Below, piece by piece: positions 32,097 to 43,720 of a stretch of DNA of 64,000 bases. The position numbers and the translations under genes were made by a program. The DNA comes from Hymenopus coronatus (taxonomy: Eukaryota; Arthropoda; Insecta; Mantodea; Hymenopodidae). Below the pieces are notes generated by a model. That model saw only the letters and a list, made by a program, of their open reading frames with translations. It made no database searches and had not been told where the DNA came from. How positions within the stretch are numbered: the first letter of the stretch is position 1; each line of letters begins with the position of its first letter. The DNA is taken from positions 35,177,501 through 35,241,500 of the forward strand of contig CM060883.1 in assembly GCA_030762935.1 (NCBI GenBank). Reading direction: 5' to 3'.

Positions 32097-33004
32097 TGTG
32101 TGTGTGTGTGTAGATTGTACATCTCAAGAACATAAATTCCGTTAAATACCAAAGTTTTCCAAAGATGTGACACGAAGATTTTCAAGAAAATGGCTGGAGC
32201 CATTTTGATTAAAATATCGTATATTAAAGATATTTACCTGACAAATAAAATGTACATTTTGAATTTTCTGGGAATAGCCTCTGAAGACCACTTTATTCTG
32301 GATGAATTTTACGGAATTTAGTATAACTGGCAAACCGTAAGTTGTAGACAAAGATTTACATAATAGAAAATGTAGAGCCTGTTAAAACACACAATTTATG
32401 TCATTTACATTTTTCTTTCGTGGAGTGGATCGTTTTTTATATATTCCTTGTTATTGGTTTCAGATTTAATGGATTTTTTTTAATTTATTTATGGACGCTC
32501 TTTTCCCGCTGTGGTTCTCAGCGTGAAAGACCGCGTTGGGCGTGCAAGACCGCTTAATTTTGCTCAGAGACCTCTCTATCAAGCTTGAGGGACAACACGG
32601 GACCAACGGTTTTACTTCCCTTCCGAAGGAAGCCATGCTAAGGATTTTTATGCCCAAAAAAATTCATGGTCCTCCGAGGATTTGAACCCGCGACCTTGGG
32701 TATATGAGGTTAGCATGGTAACTATTACACCACGGAGGGCGACTTTCAGCTTTAAAAAAGTAATACTTTTTTCGTACGGGAATCTGTCAACTCCTGTCCA
32801 TACAAACAAAGGAACTTCAGTCACATAGCAACCAGCTTTTGACTATCACTTTAGCCTATGGTATTCCCTTATTTCTTTTCTACTTACATGGACTATTTTT
32901 GCTATTTTTTTTTTCGATTAGCACGAAATAAAAAGAAGCATAAATTTTGTAAGAATAATTTGTTGCAGAGATGTAGAGAAAAACATTAGAATGGAACACA
33001 TGAG
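31973..33004 (-). mobile_element. HLE-1 copy, right tip lost, interrupted by SINE-A
   Basis: Begins inside the right end (GATACCTAGATTTCAGC) and contains an expanded GT tract (about 32049-32110). It has a deletion after GACACGAAGATTTTCAAG. SINE-A is inserted at 32469-32743. The left terminus is GAACACATGAGC followed by a T run. Confidence 0.85.
32469..32743 (-). mobile_element. SINE-A, full length, in HLE-1
   Basis: Minus strand: head CGCCCTCCGTGGTGTAATAG, B box CGCGGGTTCAAATCC, body CTTCCTTCGGAAGGGAAG, tail CATAAATAAATT. Flanking duplication TTTCAGATTTA (32458) and TTTCAGCTTTA (32744), one mismatch. Confidence 0.9.
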
Positions 33005-33505
33005 CTTTTTTTTGATTATATTTGCACCTCAAGGACTAAGAAGCCTTGGTTTAGTGTTCGAGGAACGAGCAAAGTGATCTCAACATATTCTAGAGGGATT
33101 TTCAGCCCAATGGTTGCTATAGTAATGAAGAATTAGGAATTATAATGAAGTGGTTACACGTATGACAGGAAAATCGAGGATCAAATTATGTATCCTAGTG
33201 ACCGAGGAAAATCCAAATAAACCTTTGGAAAATGTTGGTGGTTTAAATTCGAGACCACACGAACGCGGAACACTGCCAGTGCTATCCCTCTGGGAATAGA
33301 ATCTTTAGTCGCCGAAATTTTGTACGATATTACTTTAATCGTTTACTCGGTCATTCATAGCGGTTCATTCTCTGTATGCTATAAAGCTGCTCCAAGAAAT
33401 ACCACAATAAGTTACACTATCAATTTCGTCTTCTTTAAAATCAGGTTTAAGGAACAATGGGAATTAAATTTTTAATACAATTGGTCAAAAACTAGAAAAT
33501 TTAAT
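33005..33505. other. No recognised feature
   Basis: Unique-looking sequence between two HLE-1 copies. Confidence 0.4.
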
Positions 33506-34168
33506 ACTTTCTCTACTCGTACTATGTGTAAAGTGCATAGACAAGGTATTGTAATGCACTAAAAAATTCCATACCGAGATTTCACCGGAAATACATTTTT
33601 TTGGTCCCCCTGAATAAAAAAAAAATACCTTTGGAAAAAGGTCCGCGTGTGTGTGTGTTGACACTATAGCTCAAAAACGAAAAGCCCGTTAAATATCAAC
33701 TTGGTATTTAAGTTCTGTATCTTCCAAGGGTGCGACACAAAGATTTTCAAAAAAATCTCCCCACCCTCAACTACCCTTTATATGGAAAATGTTGATTTTC
33801 TCAAAAATGGCTCTAACAATTTTGATTAAATTACCACATATTCAAATATTTACCTAACAAATAAAATGTATATCATGAATAGCCTCTAAAGACTACTTTA
33901 TTCTGGATGAATTTTACGGATGTTTGTATAAGTGGCAAACCGTAAGAGATAGACAAAAACGTACTTAACAGGAAATGTAGAGCTCGTTATAATACTCAAT
34001 TTATGTTGTATACATTTTATTCGTGGAGTGGATTGTCTTTTAGATATTTCTTGTGTTAAGTTTCAGCTTTAAACAAAATGTTCTCATACGGGAATTTGTC
34101 AACTTCTGTTCATAGAAACAAAGGAACTTCAATCACATAGCAACCAGCTTTTGACTAACACATCAAAC
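33506..34168 (-). mobile_element. HLE-1 copy, internal deletion near left end
   Basis: The right terminus ACTTTCTCTACTCG has palindrome ACTATGTGTAAAGT. The copy runs to CAACCAGCTTTTGACT, then jumps directly to AACACATCAAAC, so about 190 bp of the left region are deleted. Confidence 0.85.
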
Positions 34169-34953
34169 TTTTTTATAGCGTATAGTGTTGGGTCCTTTTG
34201 GCTTATATAGAGAATCAACATTTAACTGTTCTCCCCTTATTTCGGGCTGTACAGCCATTTGAAGATCGTACAATACCCATTTTTTTCTAACGCATTATTT
34301 CATTAAACATCATTTTTCTCATAATTATATTTTCACTCATTCAAATAGTCCATTGGACTCAGCTTTTGTTTAAACTCAATTAAAATGTCCTGGATTGTGC
34401 AAAAGAATCTCTTGTAATATTAGAAGGAACAAAATTATCTTATTACCATAGTCATTTAAAAAAACAACATATTTTTATGAACAGATTATTAATCTTAGAG
34501 ATTAATTAATTGTCAAATCTTTTTAAAAATTATAATAATTCATTAATGAAATGTATTGATATATTTCCATTTAAAATGTTTACGTGTGGTTAAAACCTCC
34601 AATTCAGAAAATATTAACCAATTTCCTAAGCTTTAAAGTGCGTATGCCATTTTGACTAAGCAATATATTTAATAATAAAATATATGAAATTTATGTCTAG
34701 CTAAGTATTGTAGAGTATTTTGAGGTTAACAAATAAACACTGAGATAGTCGTTAATGATATTTAATAGAAAAGTTGGTTAGTGACGGTTTAGGTAGTTGC
34801 ACTAATTGAAACTAATTTTAGAACGTCTAATCACTGGTCATATTAAGCCCTCCCTGTGACGTGGATCCATCCACGGCAATGAAAGGAAGTTAGCAAGTGA
34901 TTGTGAGACTAGTTAGCAGTCTTTGGGGAGTCTGCGCACGTTGAAGGTCAGGC
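34169..34953. other. No recognised feature; possible internal part of an LTR element
   Basis: AT-rich sequence at 34169-34800 with no motif. 34800-34953 lies downstream (minus strand) of a possible primer-binding site and may be leader sequence of an LTR retrotransposon. No gag or pol frame is visible. Confidence 0.3.
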
Positions 34954-35185
34954 TGGGCGCCAGGTGTTACATGGCCAGCGGCCATCAGATTGGGATGCCT
35001 TGGATTAGGTAATAAATTGAGTTCTTGCTTTAATTAATGTGTACCGGTTCTCTCTTGCAGCATTAAATATTCCCGATCACCAAGCATGCCACCCGCCATT
35101 ACCTTAAGTTGCCTTCACAGAGAATTCTCTTCCTGCTGTTTGGGTTGTTGTATAGGCTCTAACGCCTCATACATTGGGCGTTACA
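34954..35185 (-). mobile_element. Possible LTR plus primer-binding site
   Basis: On the minus strand a 222-bp segment starts TGTAACGCCCAATG (35185) and ends GGCCATGTAACA (34964), giving TGT...ACA boundaries. Two bases later comes TGGCGCCCA, matching the 3' end of a tRNA-Lys-type primer-binding site. The segment is GC-richer than its surroundings. The second LTR and coding region were not found, so this is an inference from layout. Confidence 0.4.
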
Positions 35186-35304
35186 GTACTTATCCAATTT
35201 GACTGAAATTTTGCATTCATATTAACATAACAGCAACACAATCATAGTAAACTTTTCAGAAAAATCTATTCAGAACTTTCGTTCAAGTATCCCTTTTTAA
35301 AAAA

Positions 35305-36167
35305 TTTGATGTGTTCCATTTACATGACTTTCTCTACATCTCTGTAACAAATTAGTTTTAAAAAAAATTATGCTTCTATTTACTTCATGCTAATCGACAA
35401 AAAATTAGCAGAAATAGTCTTATTACTTGCTTCCTTGTAAGTAGGAGAGAAATAAGGGAGTACCATAGGTTAAACTGACATTCAAAAGCTGGTTGCTATG
35501 TGACTGAAGTTCCTTTGTTTGTATGTACAGGAGTTGACAAATTCCTGTATGAGAAAAGTTAAGTTTTTCGAACCTGAAAACAAAAACAAGGAGTATGTCA
35601 AAAACGATCAACTCCACGAAAAACATTTATAAAACATAAACTGTGTGTTTTAATGTGCTCTGCATTTTTTGTGTTGTAAGTTTTTGTCTATCTCTTACGG
35701 TTTAGCAGTTATGTAAAATTCCGTAAAACTCACTAAGAATAGTCTTCAGAGGCTATTCCCAGAAAATTCAAAATATACATTTTGTTTGTCAGGTAAATAT
35801 CTTTAATATACGATATTTTAATCAAAATCGTTAGAGGCATTTTTTAGAAAATCAAAATTTTCAAAAAAAGTAGTATGTAAAGGGTAGTTTGGGGTGGGGG
35901 ATTTTTCTCAAAATTTTCGTGTCGCATTCCTGGAAGATACTAAACTTAAATACCAAGTTTGGTATTTTACCGCCTTTTTGTTTTTGAGTTATCGTATTCA
36001 CAGACAAACGACACACACATAACGGACCTTTTTCTGAAAATACTTTTTTTTTTATACAGGGGACCCTAAAACGTATATTTCCGGTGAAATCTCGATATCG
36101 AATTTTTTGATGGAGTGCAATACTTTCTCTATACATTATATACATAGTGTGTATAGAGAAAGTAAAA
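35305..36167 (+). mobile_element. HLE-1 copy, full length, first of a tandem pair
   Basis: Begins TTTGATGTGTTCC and ends GTATAGAGAAAGT plus A4. The next copy starts one base later. The palindrome reads ATTATATACATAGT. Confidence 0.92.
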
Positions 36168-36168
36168 G

Positions 36169-36999
36169 TCTGATTGTTCCAGTCACATCATTTTCTCTAG
36201 CTATTACACAAACAACTTTCCTTATAAAAGATTATTCTTTTATCTACAAATTCCTAATCAAGATAAACGTTGCCAGAAATTATTTGCTTCCTTGTAAGTT
36301 GAAGGTGCATAAGGGAATACATCTGTCTAAATCGATAGTCAAATCTTTTTTTTTTTTTTTTTTTTTAATGATTTATTGATCGATCAGCGCAAGTGCGCTC
36401 TACAGATCATTGATTTTAGACATTATTTACATGCATGATACTGAATAACATTGAAATGAGGTAAGCCCCATTGGGCCCCTCATATCTTTTAAAAGCTGGT
36501 CCTATGTGAAACAACTGAAGTTCGGCTAGCTTAGCATGGCCTGCAGTAAAACAAGAGAAATGGAACAAAACCTCACTTCTGGTTTAAGAAAAGTTTAAGT
36601 AGTTCAAAACTGAAATCCATTACAACGAATATCTCAGAAACGGTCACCTCTCCATAAAAAGTATACGACATAAATTATGTGTTTTACTGAGATCTACAAT
36701 TGTTGTGAAGAAAGTGTTTGTTTATGTTTTATGATTAAGTATTTATGTAAATTCTGCAAAACTCATCCAGAATAAAAAGATCTTTAAGGGTTATTGCCAG
36801 AAAATTCAAAATATAGTTTTTTGGAGATGTAAATATCTTTAATATACGGTATTTTAATCAAAATCGTTAGAGGTAGTTTTGAGCAAGACAAAAAACTTTT
36901 CCATTTAAAGGGCAGTTTGAGGTGGGGGGTAGATTTTTATCTTCGTGTCGCATCCTTAGAAGATACTAAGCTTCAATACCAATTTGCTGTCACACAAGC

Positions 37000-37035
<36 letters not shown>

Positions 37036-37209
37036 AATGGACCTTTTTCTACTGAGACAATTTATTCACGAGAGTCCAACTTCCGAAGGTGCACAGGCAA
37101 TTTTTATTAAAATGGGAATTATAATTAAGTTATTTCAGGTTCTGCACTTTGAACTCAGGAACCAAAATGCATATATTTCCGGTGTATATACGGGCTAGAG
37201 AAAGTAAAA
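36169..37209 (+). mobile_element. HLE-1 copy, second of tandem pair, carrying a LINE tail
   Basis: Begins TCTGATTGTTCC. A 3' LINE tail is inserted at 36346-36483. CA tract at about 37000-37033. The segment before the right end is rearranged or diverged (37045-37160). It terminates GGGCTAGAGAAAGT plus A run. Confidence 0.85.
36346..36483 (-). mobile_element. Short LINE 3' tail insertion
   Basis: The minus strand ends in a T21 complement (36346-36366, a poly-A tail) preceded by an ATAAATCATT poly-A-signal-like sequence. About 117 bp of 3' UTR contain GAGCGCACTTGCGCTGATCG. Duplicated ATCTTTT at 36343-36349 and 36484-36490. Removing the insert restores the HLE-1 consensus TCAAATCTTTTAAAAGCTGG. 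The parent element is not identified. Confidence 0.8.
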
Positions 37210-37847
37210 GTGCTTCACGAATTTCTCTGACTAAAGGTTGATTTAAATCCTCGGATCTGAAACAGCAATTTTTAACATTTTCACAGGCTGGTTATTTGTC
37301 CACTGATAACATTGCATGCACTTTCAAAATGTTACCATACTTGTACAATTTTTTTTCATAAAGTCAGATTACAACTCTGATCTGAAATGACCCCACAAAT
37401 AAAACCTTACTAAGATCAGATGACAAAGCTGCAGATATCGCACGTGACCCAATCCATCTTAGAGCAAACATGTGATCAAGATATCTTTACAAAACCCATA
37501 ATTACTGGCGTGCTTTACTTGTTTTCAGCTACATGTATCAGACTGCTTTCTATCTATTTTACAGGCTGCCGGTTTTGAGGGTTTGCATGTTGCAATTACG
37601 TTTTATCTTGGCTGCGAGACTTATGATCTCTAAGGACAGATACCCTAATGTTCCCACTGTATTAAATTTCCTCTCTTAAATCAAACAATTACAATACTGT
37701 ATAGCGTGTTGGGTAAATTATGATTCCGATGAAATTATAAGCAATTTATATGAATTGTTTTAGGCTAAAGCGTTTCTTGACGATATTACTGCAAAAGTCA
37801 CGACCCATAGTGAAAATACATCTAGAAAGATTCCATGATGAAAAATC
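37210..37847. other. No recognised feature
   Basis: Unique-looking AT-rich sequence. Confidence 0.4.
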
Positions 37848-38183
37848 TGAAGTTACTTTTTCTACATCTCTGCAACGAATTATATTTAAAAAGCGTATGC
37901 TTCTATTTACTTCATGCTAATCGAAAAAATAGCATTGTTTGTATGGACAGGAGTTGCAAAATTCCCTTATGAGAAAAGAATATTTTATAGCTGAAACAAA
38001 TAACAAGGAATATCTAAAAAACGATCATCTCCACAAAAAAAAAGTTATATAACATAAATTGTGTGTTTTAACAAGCTCTATATTTTTTTGTGGTAAGGTT
38101 TTGTCTATCTCTTACGGTTTAGCAGTTATGCTAAATTCCACAAAATTTATCCAGAATAAAGATATCTTCAGAGGCTCCCAGAA
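37848..38183 (+). mobile_element. HLE-1 left-half fragment, part of an inverted pair
   Basis: Begins TCTGAAGTTACTTTTTCTAC. A block of about 130 bp between the left end and CATTGTTTGTATGGACAGG is deleted. It runs to GAGGCTCCCAGAAA, where the sequence turns into a minus-strand copy. Confidence 0.82.
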
Positions 38184-38184
38184 A

Positions 38185-38612
38185 TGTATATCTTGAATTT
38201 TCTGGGAATAGCCTCTGCTAAGTTGGACAAAAACTTTCCACACAAACATGTAGAGCTCATTAAAACACACAATTTATGTTATATGTATTTTTTTTTTTTT
38301 CGAGGAGTCGATCGTTTATTAGATATTCCTTGTTTTTGGTTTCAGTTTTAAAAAGCTTCTACTTTTTTCATACAGGAATTTGTCAACTCCTGCCCATACA
38401 AACAAAGGTACTTCAATCACATAGCAACCAGCTTTTGACTATCACTTTAACCTATGGTACTTCCTTATTTCGCTTCGACTTACAAGGAAGCAAGTAATAA
38501 GACTATTTATGCTGCTCTTTCTCGATTAGCATGAAGTAAATAGAAGAATAAGCTTTTTACAATAATTTGTTACAGAGATGTAGAGAAACTCATGTGAATG
38601 GAACACATCAGA
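38185..38612 (-). mobile_element. HLE-1 left-half fragment, inverted partner
   Basis: Starts at TGTATATCTTGAATTTTCTG, the same internal site at which the plus fragment stops, and ends GAACACATCAGA plus T run. Right halves of both are absent, so the pair is a large inverted repeat of left halves. Confidence 0.85.
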
Positions 38613-38783
38613 TTTTTCTGCATTGATAAATTCCATCTCCCAGGCACGTTCCACAGCCAGTAAAGTCGCAGTGTAGACAAAACACTTTGTAAACAAACAT
38701 AACAACATCGTGGCCTAGGAATTAAGCAAAATCTGAGTGGGGTATGGAGTAATACATCAAAACTGGTACCAAACTAGAATTAA

Positions 38784-39487
38784 AGAGTTCGCGTGAATTA
38801 GACTGGGAGCATGGAGGACCACAAAAATTGTTGTACGAGAATCTGTCCCATTTGCGAGGAGGAAGATTCGTGGACCCACATCTTGGCAAGATGTAGGGGT
38901 ACGGAGAAATGGCTGGAAAAAGCATTTACCGCGATTCTTTACCACCGCGAATGTAGAGCTAGACGCATGTTGGACGCTACTGGCAGGCACGAAAGACGTG
39001 GACGGGCTAGGTAAATTTATACCTAAGGCAAGACAGCTGAAATATAAGAAGACTGCCAATAGAGAAGATCCCCCCATCTTCTCTATTGGCAGTCTTCTTA
39101 TATTTCAGCTGTCTTGCCTTAGGTATAAATTTACCTAGCCCGTCCACGTCTTTCGTGCCTGCCAGTAGCGTCCAACATGCGTCTAGCTCTAGGTCATTGT
39201 TGTGTTATGGTTTTATATATTGTGTATATATTAAGTGTATTTATTTATTATAAGAGGGTATATTTATGCTTCTGAATAATGTGTACTCTGTGCAGTAAAT
39301 TTAAATAGTTGCTTTTGAATATCTTTGTCTTTTTATTTTCGTGTTTACTCTTTTAATTCTCTGTTGTTGTTTTAATATTGTTTTAGCGTGTATTACAAAA
39401 GCAGGTACGGTCTGTGGACTCATGCGATTGTTGAAGTTCAATGTGTGATATTGTTATGCCAATAAGTGCACTTATTCATTCATTCAA
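38784..39487 (+). mobile_element. LINE-X 3' end, copy 2, with inverted segment
   Basis: 38811-39014 encode TRICPICEEEDSWTHILARC (C-x2-C-x7-H-x4-C) and CRGTEKW, as in the copy at 7138. It is sense to 39069, then antisense 39076-39191, then sense again from GGTCATTGTTGTG to the 3' end TTCATTCATTCAATTG. Only one unit of the 3' UTR tandem repeat is present. It is 5' truncated at GTTCGCGTGAATTAGAC. Confidence 0.85.
38954..39191. repeat. Perfect palindrome, 116-bp arms, C6 centre
   Basis: 38954-39069 and 39076-39191 are exact reverse complements (no mismatch found on reading), separated by CCCCCC. The palindrome spans the end of the ORF2 remnant and the start of the 3' UTR. Either the event is very recent or it is an assembly artefact. 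Confidence 0.93.
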
Positions 39488-39573
39488 TTGAATGGATCAA
39501 AAGACTGTCGGTGTGTACAATTTTCAAATAACGATTTCTCGTAAACACTTTGATTAGAACCGTGCAAAAAAAA

Positions 39574-40333
39574 TCTGATGTGTTCCATTCACATGACTTT
39601 CTCTATCTCTCTGGAACAAATTATTGTTTAAAAGCTTATGCCTCTATTTACTTCATGCTACTCGAGAACAAATTAGCAGAAATAGTCTTATTAGTTGTTT
39701 CCTTGTAAGTAGAAGCGAAATAAGGGAGTACCATAGGTTAAAGTAATAGTCAAAAGCTGGTTGATATGTGACTGAAGTTCTTTTGTTTATATGGACAGGA
39801 GTTGACAAATTCCTATATGAGTAAAGTAAGTTTTTCATAGCTGAAACCAAAAACAATGAATATCTAAAAAACGATCAACTCCATGAAAAAAATGTATATA
39901 ACATAAATTGTGTGTTTTATCGTGTTCTATATTTCTTGTGTAGTAAGTTTTTATCTAAGTTTTACGGTTTAGCAGTTATGCAAAATTCCGTAAAATTCGT
40001 CCAGAATAAAGTAATCTTCAGAGGCAATTCTAAGAAAATTCAAGATATACATTATATTTATGAGGTAAATATCTTTAATATATGATATTTTGATTAAAAT
40101 CGTTAGAGCCATTTTTAAGAAAATCAAAATGTTCGAAAAAAGTTCCAGGTAAAGGGTAGTTTGGGGTGGGGGATTTTTCTCAAAATGTTCGTGTCGCATC
40201 CCTGGAAGATACTAAACTTAAATACCAAGTTTGGTATCTTACCAACTTTTCGTTTTTGAGTTATGTTCACAGACACACGGACACACACACGGACCTTTTT
40301 CTGAAAATACTTTTTTTGGATACAGGGGACCCT
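39574..40333 (+). mobile_element. HLE-1 copy, right end lost
   Basis: Begins TCTGATGTGTTCC and runs intact to GATACAGGGGACCC, where similarity ends before the terminal palindrome. Confidence 0.9.
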
Positions 40334-41296
40334 TTTCTTAATGCCATTAAGCAGTGTTCCGTTTAAAAATTGCAACTTTTGTAACTAAATACACTTTATA
40401 AAAATTATAAAAGTCTTTATATCGGCTGAAAATGCGGTTTTCACAGAATGTTTCAGTATCAATAGCACCTACCATTTCAGAAATATTTACGGCGCAAGTT
40501 TTAGGTGACTCACCCTGTACATTCAGAAGGTTACCTTTACGTGTAATTTTCTCCTTGCTTAAGTGTGTATCTTCTACGAATAGACCACTTTTAGTGAAAA
40601 GATAATCCAGAGCAGCACGAAGTCTACGAATAAGTCCTTAAGTTATATTATTCCTTCACTTTAATAAGAGTAGCAATAATAACAGAGGGAAAAGATAATT
40701 TCTAAAAGATTGTTACTTACTAAAATTGATTGCCTCGTAGTTTAACTGCCTTGTAGTTTTAATGTTTCGGTTTCACTCTATGAACATCTAGAAACTGATG
40801 TAATATTTCAATTTAGCCATTTAATTTCACAAGTTGGCAGACAGACTTGTAGGAAAGTCCCATCTCACTTCATTTCGTCCTACCCCCCCCCCCTCCAGGC
40901 TTGGCGTTTAACTTAATGCCGTTATAGCAAACTACATTCCCCGGCAGCTCTTTGTTATTAAGCGAGAGAAAAATTAAACTGCAGAACGTTTCTCTCTTTT
41001 GGTGAAACACAATTGAAAATATCCTTTTCTCGGGATTAAAATGGTTGTACTTGTGAATCAGAAAGCTCGCTTCTGCGGAACGCGCCATAAGCCAAGATTA
41101 CAATATTACACGGAATAAGCATGCGTGAATTAGAGGAAATGGGAATTGGTTCTACGAATATAACACAATAAGAAGACTTCTGCTTTAAGTCCATTAGTTT
41201 CCTCGTGTTTGTACAACACGCTATTTTAAAGTGGATAGCATTGTGTGAGAATCGATTCCGAAGCCGTAACACAGCAAACTTACTTAATGTAGCCCA
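40334..41296. other. No gene; one possible transposon tip
   Basis: GTTTTAGGTGACTCACCCTG at about 40499-40518 resembles the outward tips of some insect DNA transposons, but no partner was found. A C9 run lies at about 40865. The remainder is unrecognised. Confidence 0.3.
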
Positions 41297-41406
41297 AGTA
41301 AATGAAGAAATAGGTGTATTTATTTAAATACTCCCATCTCAATCGTACGGGTCCATAGAACCTACGTGCTTTTGTAATACACAAAATAGTAAACAATATT
41401 TAAAAA
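41297..41406 (-). mobile_element. LINE-X 3' UTR end, copy 3
   Basis: On the minus strand GTATTACAAAAGCACGTAGG and GGACCCGTACGATTG, then the A/T-rich end ACACCTATTTCTTCATTTAC, match the last 100 bp of LINE-X at 7138 and 39487. It is an extremely truncated copy. Confidence 0.8.
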
Positions 41407-41408
41407 AA

Positions 41409-42271
41409 TCGCATGTGTTCCATTCACATGACTTTCTCTACATCCCTGCAACAAATTGTTGTTAAAACACTTAGGCTTCTATTTACTTCATGCTAATAGA
41501 AAAAAACATTAGCAGAAATAGTCTTATTACTTGCTTCCTGGTAAGTAGAAGCGAAACAAGGGAGTACCATAGGTTAAAGTCATAGTCAAAAGCTGGTTGC
41601 TATGTGACTGAAGTTCCTTTGTTTGTATGGACAGGAGTTGACAAATTCCTGTTTGAGAAAAGTGTAAGTTTTTCAAAGCTGAAACTGAAAACAAGGAATA
41701 TCTTAATAACGACCAAATCCACGAAAAAAAACATATAACATAAATTGTGTGTTTTAATGTGCTCTAATTTTTCTGTGTGGTAAGTTTTTGTCCATCACTT
41801 ACGGTTTAGCAGTTATGCAAAACTCCGTAAAATTGATCCAGAATAAAGTAGTCTTCAGAGGCTGTTCCCAGAAAATTCAAAATATACATTTTATTTGTGA
41901 AGTAAATATCTTAAATATACGAGATTTCAATCAAAATTGTTAGAGCCATTTTTAAGGTAGTCAAAATGTTCGAGATTTTTTACATGTAAAGGGTAGTTTG
42001 GGATGGGAGGATTTTCTTGAAAATCTTCGTGTCGCGTCCTTGGAAAATATCAAATTTAAATACCAAATTTGATTTTTAACGGTCTCTTCATTTTTGAGCT
42101 ATGCTGCCCACAGACAAACACACACACACACACACACGGATATTTTTCTAAAAATGTTTTGCTTTATTCAGGGGGTCTGAAAACATATATTTCCGGTGAA
42201 ATATCGGTATCGAATTTTTTGGTGCAGTACAATACCTTCTCTATGCACTATGCACATAGAGAATGTAAAAA
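41409..42271 (+). mobile_element. HLE-1 copy, full length but palindrome shortened
   Basis: Begins TCGCATGTGTTCC. CA tract at 42117-42138. The right end reads ACTATGCACATAGAGAATGT plus A5, so one arm of the terminal palindrome is deleted. Confidence 0.9.
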
Positions 42272-42455
42272 GAGGTAAAAGGAATACAGCGCAGAAGTCC
42301 TGACAAGTTTCCGGCACTGTATTTATAAGAAAAAAAAAATACACAAAACACGACCGTTACAGTTGGACTGCAACTCCCCAGCATATAAATAGTGGTGAAA
42401 TCTATGCTAACAATAGAAATATAGAATCTATTGTGCATAGATTTCTTAGATTTTT

Positions 42456-42618
42456 ACTCTCCCTGCCCAGTATTATATACGCATATAGTAGGTAAAGAAC
42501 CTATAGTATTACACCAAAAAACTTAAACACCACCGAGGTTTCATCGTAAATTCATGTTTTGAGGACCCCTGAATCCAAAAAAAAATCACTTCAGAAACCG
42601 ATCTGTGTGTGTAGCAAA
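42456..42618 (-). mobile_element. HLE-1 right-end fragment, diverged
   Basis: ACTCTCCCTGCCC at the terminus, then AAAAAACTTAAACACCACCG, GAGGTTTCATCGTAAATTC and GAGGACCCCTGAATCC. It stops in the microsatellite region. Confidence 0.65.
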
Positions 42619-42686
42619 ACTTTCACTGCCAATTATCAACAACAGTTGAACACATTGAACTATTATATTATTACATATTTAAAACA

Positions 42687-42752
42687 TCTGATGTGTTGCA
42701 TTCACATGATTTTTCTATCTGTTCTACAAACACACTATTTTTAATAACTAAG
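42687..42752 (+). mobile_element. HLE-1 left-tip fragment
   Basis: TCTGATGTGTTGCATTCACA then TGATTTTTCTATCTG and some decayed downstream sequence, cut by the adjoining SINE-B. Confidence 0.65.
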
Positions 42753-42756
42753 TATT

Positions 42757-42980
42757 TTTGTAGCTTAACGTCCTTTAACCTGGTTAGTAATATCGGACGA
42801 TGAATGAAATTGGTGAAATGTTGCTCAAATGATGCTCTGGGTCCATGGAACTTAAAAGTCGTTCTACATTCGTTTTTCAGGATAAAGAAAAATAACCTTA
42901 TCCGGGTAACTTACCCTTTGCGAGATTCGAACACGCGACCTGCTGAATGGGGAGCAGATACGCTACCCAGTCGGGCAAAA
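42757..42980 (-). mobile_element. SINE-B copy
   Basis: Minus strand: head GCCCGACTGGGTAGCGTATC, B box GGTCGCGTGTTCGAATC, then GGGTAAGTTACCCGGATAAG. Body end is CACCAATTTCATTCATCGTC, CGATATTACTAACCAGG, TTAAAGGACGTTAAGC. Confidence 0.87.
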
Positions 42981-43720
42981 CAAACTATTAGCACAACTAT
43001 TTTACGAGATTTTTGTTGCGTTTTCTGTATACTATGAAATAATATACCCTAACATGAAGTTGATTGGCATACCAGTACATGCAAGTGACAGCATTGGCGC
43101 TAGTGTAGGCCTGTTCACAGAAACAAGTGAACACTGCCGCCACTGTAGTAGATAACAATGTCTGGCAGGTATAATTAGTCAATTACAAGTGCTGTGTGAA
43201 CGCTTGAGGGTTAGCTTTGATATTTCCAATACCAATGTCACCAGAACACCTCCGAGACAGCCTGGGTAATCTACCAGTGGCTAGGTCGGTGGCTTTTACT
43301 TGCTCCTGTCTTGTCCGCGTGACTAGTCATGGCCTAGCAGTGTTGTCAGATTAGGCGAAAAGTCGGCCTTTGGGCTACTAAAAGATGGGTGTTCCGATCG
43401 ATTTTTAATTGAGGCGAATTGCGAATTTTTAGGCTACTTCTGAAATCACGAGAATATTTTAAATGTATTCCTTGAAAAGTAAATGGTACATTGTTTTAAA
43501 ATTAAGTAATGAGTAGAGTGATGGTATGTTCGTTAAGTCACTATTGATATGAAAAAGGTGTAAAATACCTCCATACACAGAAGAAAAATTAGCTGTTACA
43601 CTATTTTCATTGTTACGTCGCTATTAATGCAGTCGCACCGAGTTCAAAAGAACTGTGTGAATCAAATGCACCAGTTGAATACAAATATATCTTAATATTA
43701 TATGCACTATATTAGTTTTT
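42981..43720. other. No recognised feature
   Basis: Unique-looking sequence, GC content rising slightly near 43060-43400. No coding frame with recognisable motifs. Confidence 0.4.

Noticed and set aside
40499..40520. Possible DNA transposon tip GTTTTAGGTGACTCACCCTG
   Set aside because: No inverse partner or transposase remnant was found nearby, so it is only mentioned in the gap entry.
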